Source: Thiobacillus denitrificans (lineage in GTDB: Bacteria; Pseudomonadota; Gammaproteobacteria; Burkholderiales; Thiobacillaceae). From it: a DNA stretch of 64,000 nucleotides. Numbering within the stretch: position 1 is the first letter of the stretch; each line of letters begins with the position of its first letter. This document shows, piece after piece, positions 63,592 to 64,000 of the stretch. Below the pieces are notes generated by a model. The model made no database searches. It had not been told where the DNA came from and was given only the letters and a program-made list of their open reading frames with translations. The translations under genes and the position numbers were made by a program. The stretch covers positions 62,001 through 126,000 of the forward strand of contig DYIY01000008.1 in the NCBI GenBank assembly GCA_020723405.1. The letters run 5' to 3'.

Positions 63592-64000
63592 TCAGGGCTC
63601 ACTCTTCCAGGCGAAGCTTCCGTCGCGCCGGACGAAACCGGTCATCCTGCCCAGGGAAACGTAGCCCAGACCCTGATGGAAGGCCCGGGCGAAATTGAAG
63701 CGCGGTTCGATCACCGTGCGGCCGGACTTGTCGATGTAGCCGTACTTGCCGCCCCGCTTGACCACTGCCAGGCCCTCGCTGAACCCATAGGCCCGTTCGG
63801 CGTCGGGCACCAGCACCTCGCGCCCCTGCTTGTCCACGTAGCGCTGCCTGCCTTCCAGCTTCACCAGGGCCAGGCCGTCGGAGAAGTCCTCCGCCGTTTC
63901 GTAGCGGGCCGGCACGGCCAGCACGCCGGTCCGGTCGATGAAGCCGTACAGCCCGTCGATCCACACCCGGGCCATGCCGTCGCGGAAGTCGCCGGCCTGG
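63592..64000 (-). CDS. WG-repeat protein, 5' end beyond window
   Basis: The C-terminal part of a KWG/WG beta-repeat protein. Repeats such as FSDGLALVK, YGFSEGLAVVK, GKYGYIDKSGRTVIEPRF and FHQGLGYVSL are spaced about 35-45 residues apart. The frame stays open to the window edge (upstream residues QAGDFRDGMARV continue the repeat pattern), so an internal ATG at 63975 is not the start. The function of this family is unclear. Confidence 0.85.
   Translation of the reverse strand, partial: QAGDFRDGMARVWIDGLYGFIDRTGVLAVPARYETAEDFSDGLALVKLEGRQRYVDKQGREVLVPDAERAYGFSEGLAVVKRGGKYGYIDKSGRTVIEPRFNFARAFHQGLGYVSLGRMTGFVRRDGSFAWKSEP

Overview
The window is GC-rich, gene-dense DNA. The protein families (AioBA arsenite oxidase, flavocytochrome c, class 2 PyrD, many c-type cytochromes) and the style of the genes suggest a chemolithotrophic betaproteobacterium of the Rhodocyclales/Nitrosomonadales kind. 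That placement is inference, since no rRNA or tRNA gene was seen.

Layout. (1) 1-7604, minus strand: an AioX-AioS-AioR-type sensory set (periplasmic binding protein, histidine kinase, sigma-54 response regulator), a second binding-protein/kinase/regulator set without the arsenite-type cysteine, and an AAA ATPase inserted between that kinase and its regulator. (2) 7792-18476: a defence island with type I restriction genes hsdR-hsdS at one end and hsdM at the other, enclosing a Septu-like ptuA-ptuB pair and an AlbA_2/Schlafen-type ATP-binding protein. (3) 18462-27596: aioB-aioA arsenite oxidase behind a sigma-54 promoter, moaA, a second AioX-AioS-AioR set, and an FNR-class regulator behind its own sigma-54 promoter. 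(4) 27758-35717: diheme cytochrome c, FccB-like flavoprotein, a Tat-exported molybdopterin oxidoreductase with Fe-S subunit, a small diheme cytochrome, a TorD-type chaperone and a polyferredoxin. (5) 35737-37631: two Hsp20 genes and cbpA. (6) 37688-51647: a minus-strand operon of 12-heme cytochrome, NHL lipoprotein, outer-membrane barrel, second NHL protein and tetraheme cytochrome, divergent from a plus-strand operon of b-type membrane protein, 21-heme cytochrome and ferredoxin/NAD(P)-binding oxidoreductase, followed by a ModA-like protein and hybrid kinase. Together they look like an electron conduit from the inner membrane to the cell surface. (7) 51683-64000: mostly housekeeping and stress genes (caspase-like membrane protein, trxC, HDOD, cdsA-like, two HtrA proteases, diguanylate cyclase, pyrD, WG-repeat protein).

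Regulation. Seven 16-bp palindromes of the form GTTAC-N6-GTAAC lie only beside the aio-type genes, and six of them form pairs 42-43 bp apart. They split into two subclasses, one beside set 1 and aioBA and one beside set 2 and the FNR-class regulator. FNR-type boxes precede moaA and the molybdoenzyme operon. I infer a cascade: AioR1 activates aioBA, while AioR2 activates the FNR-class regulator, which then activates moaA and the cytochrome/FccB/molybdoenzyme operon. The defence island sits between AioR1-type site pairs and separates aioX1S1R1 from aioBA.
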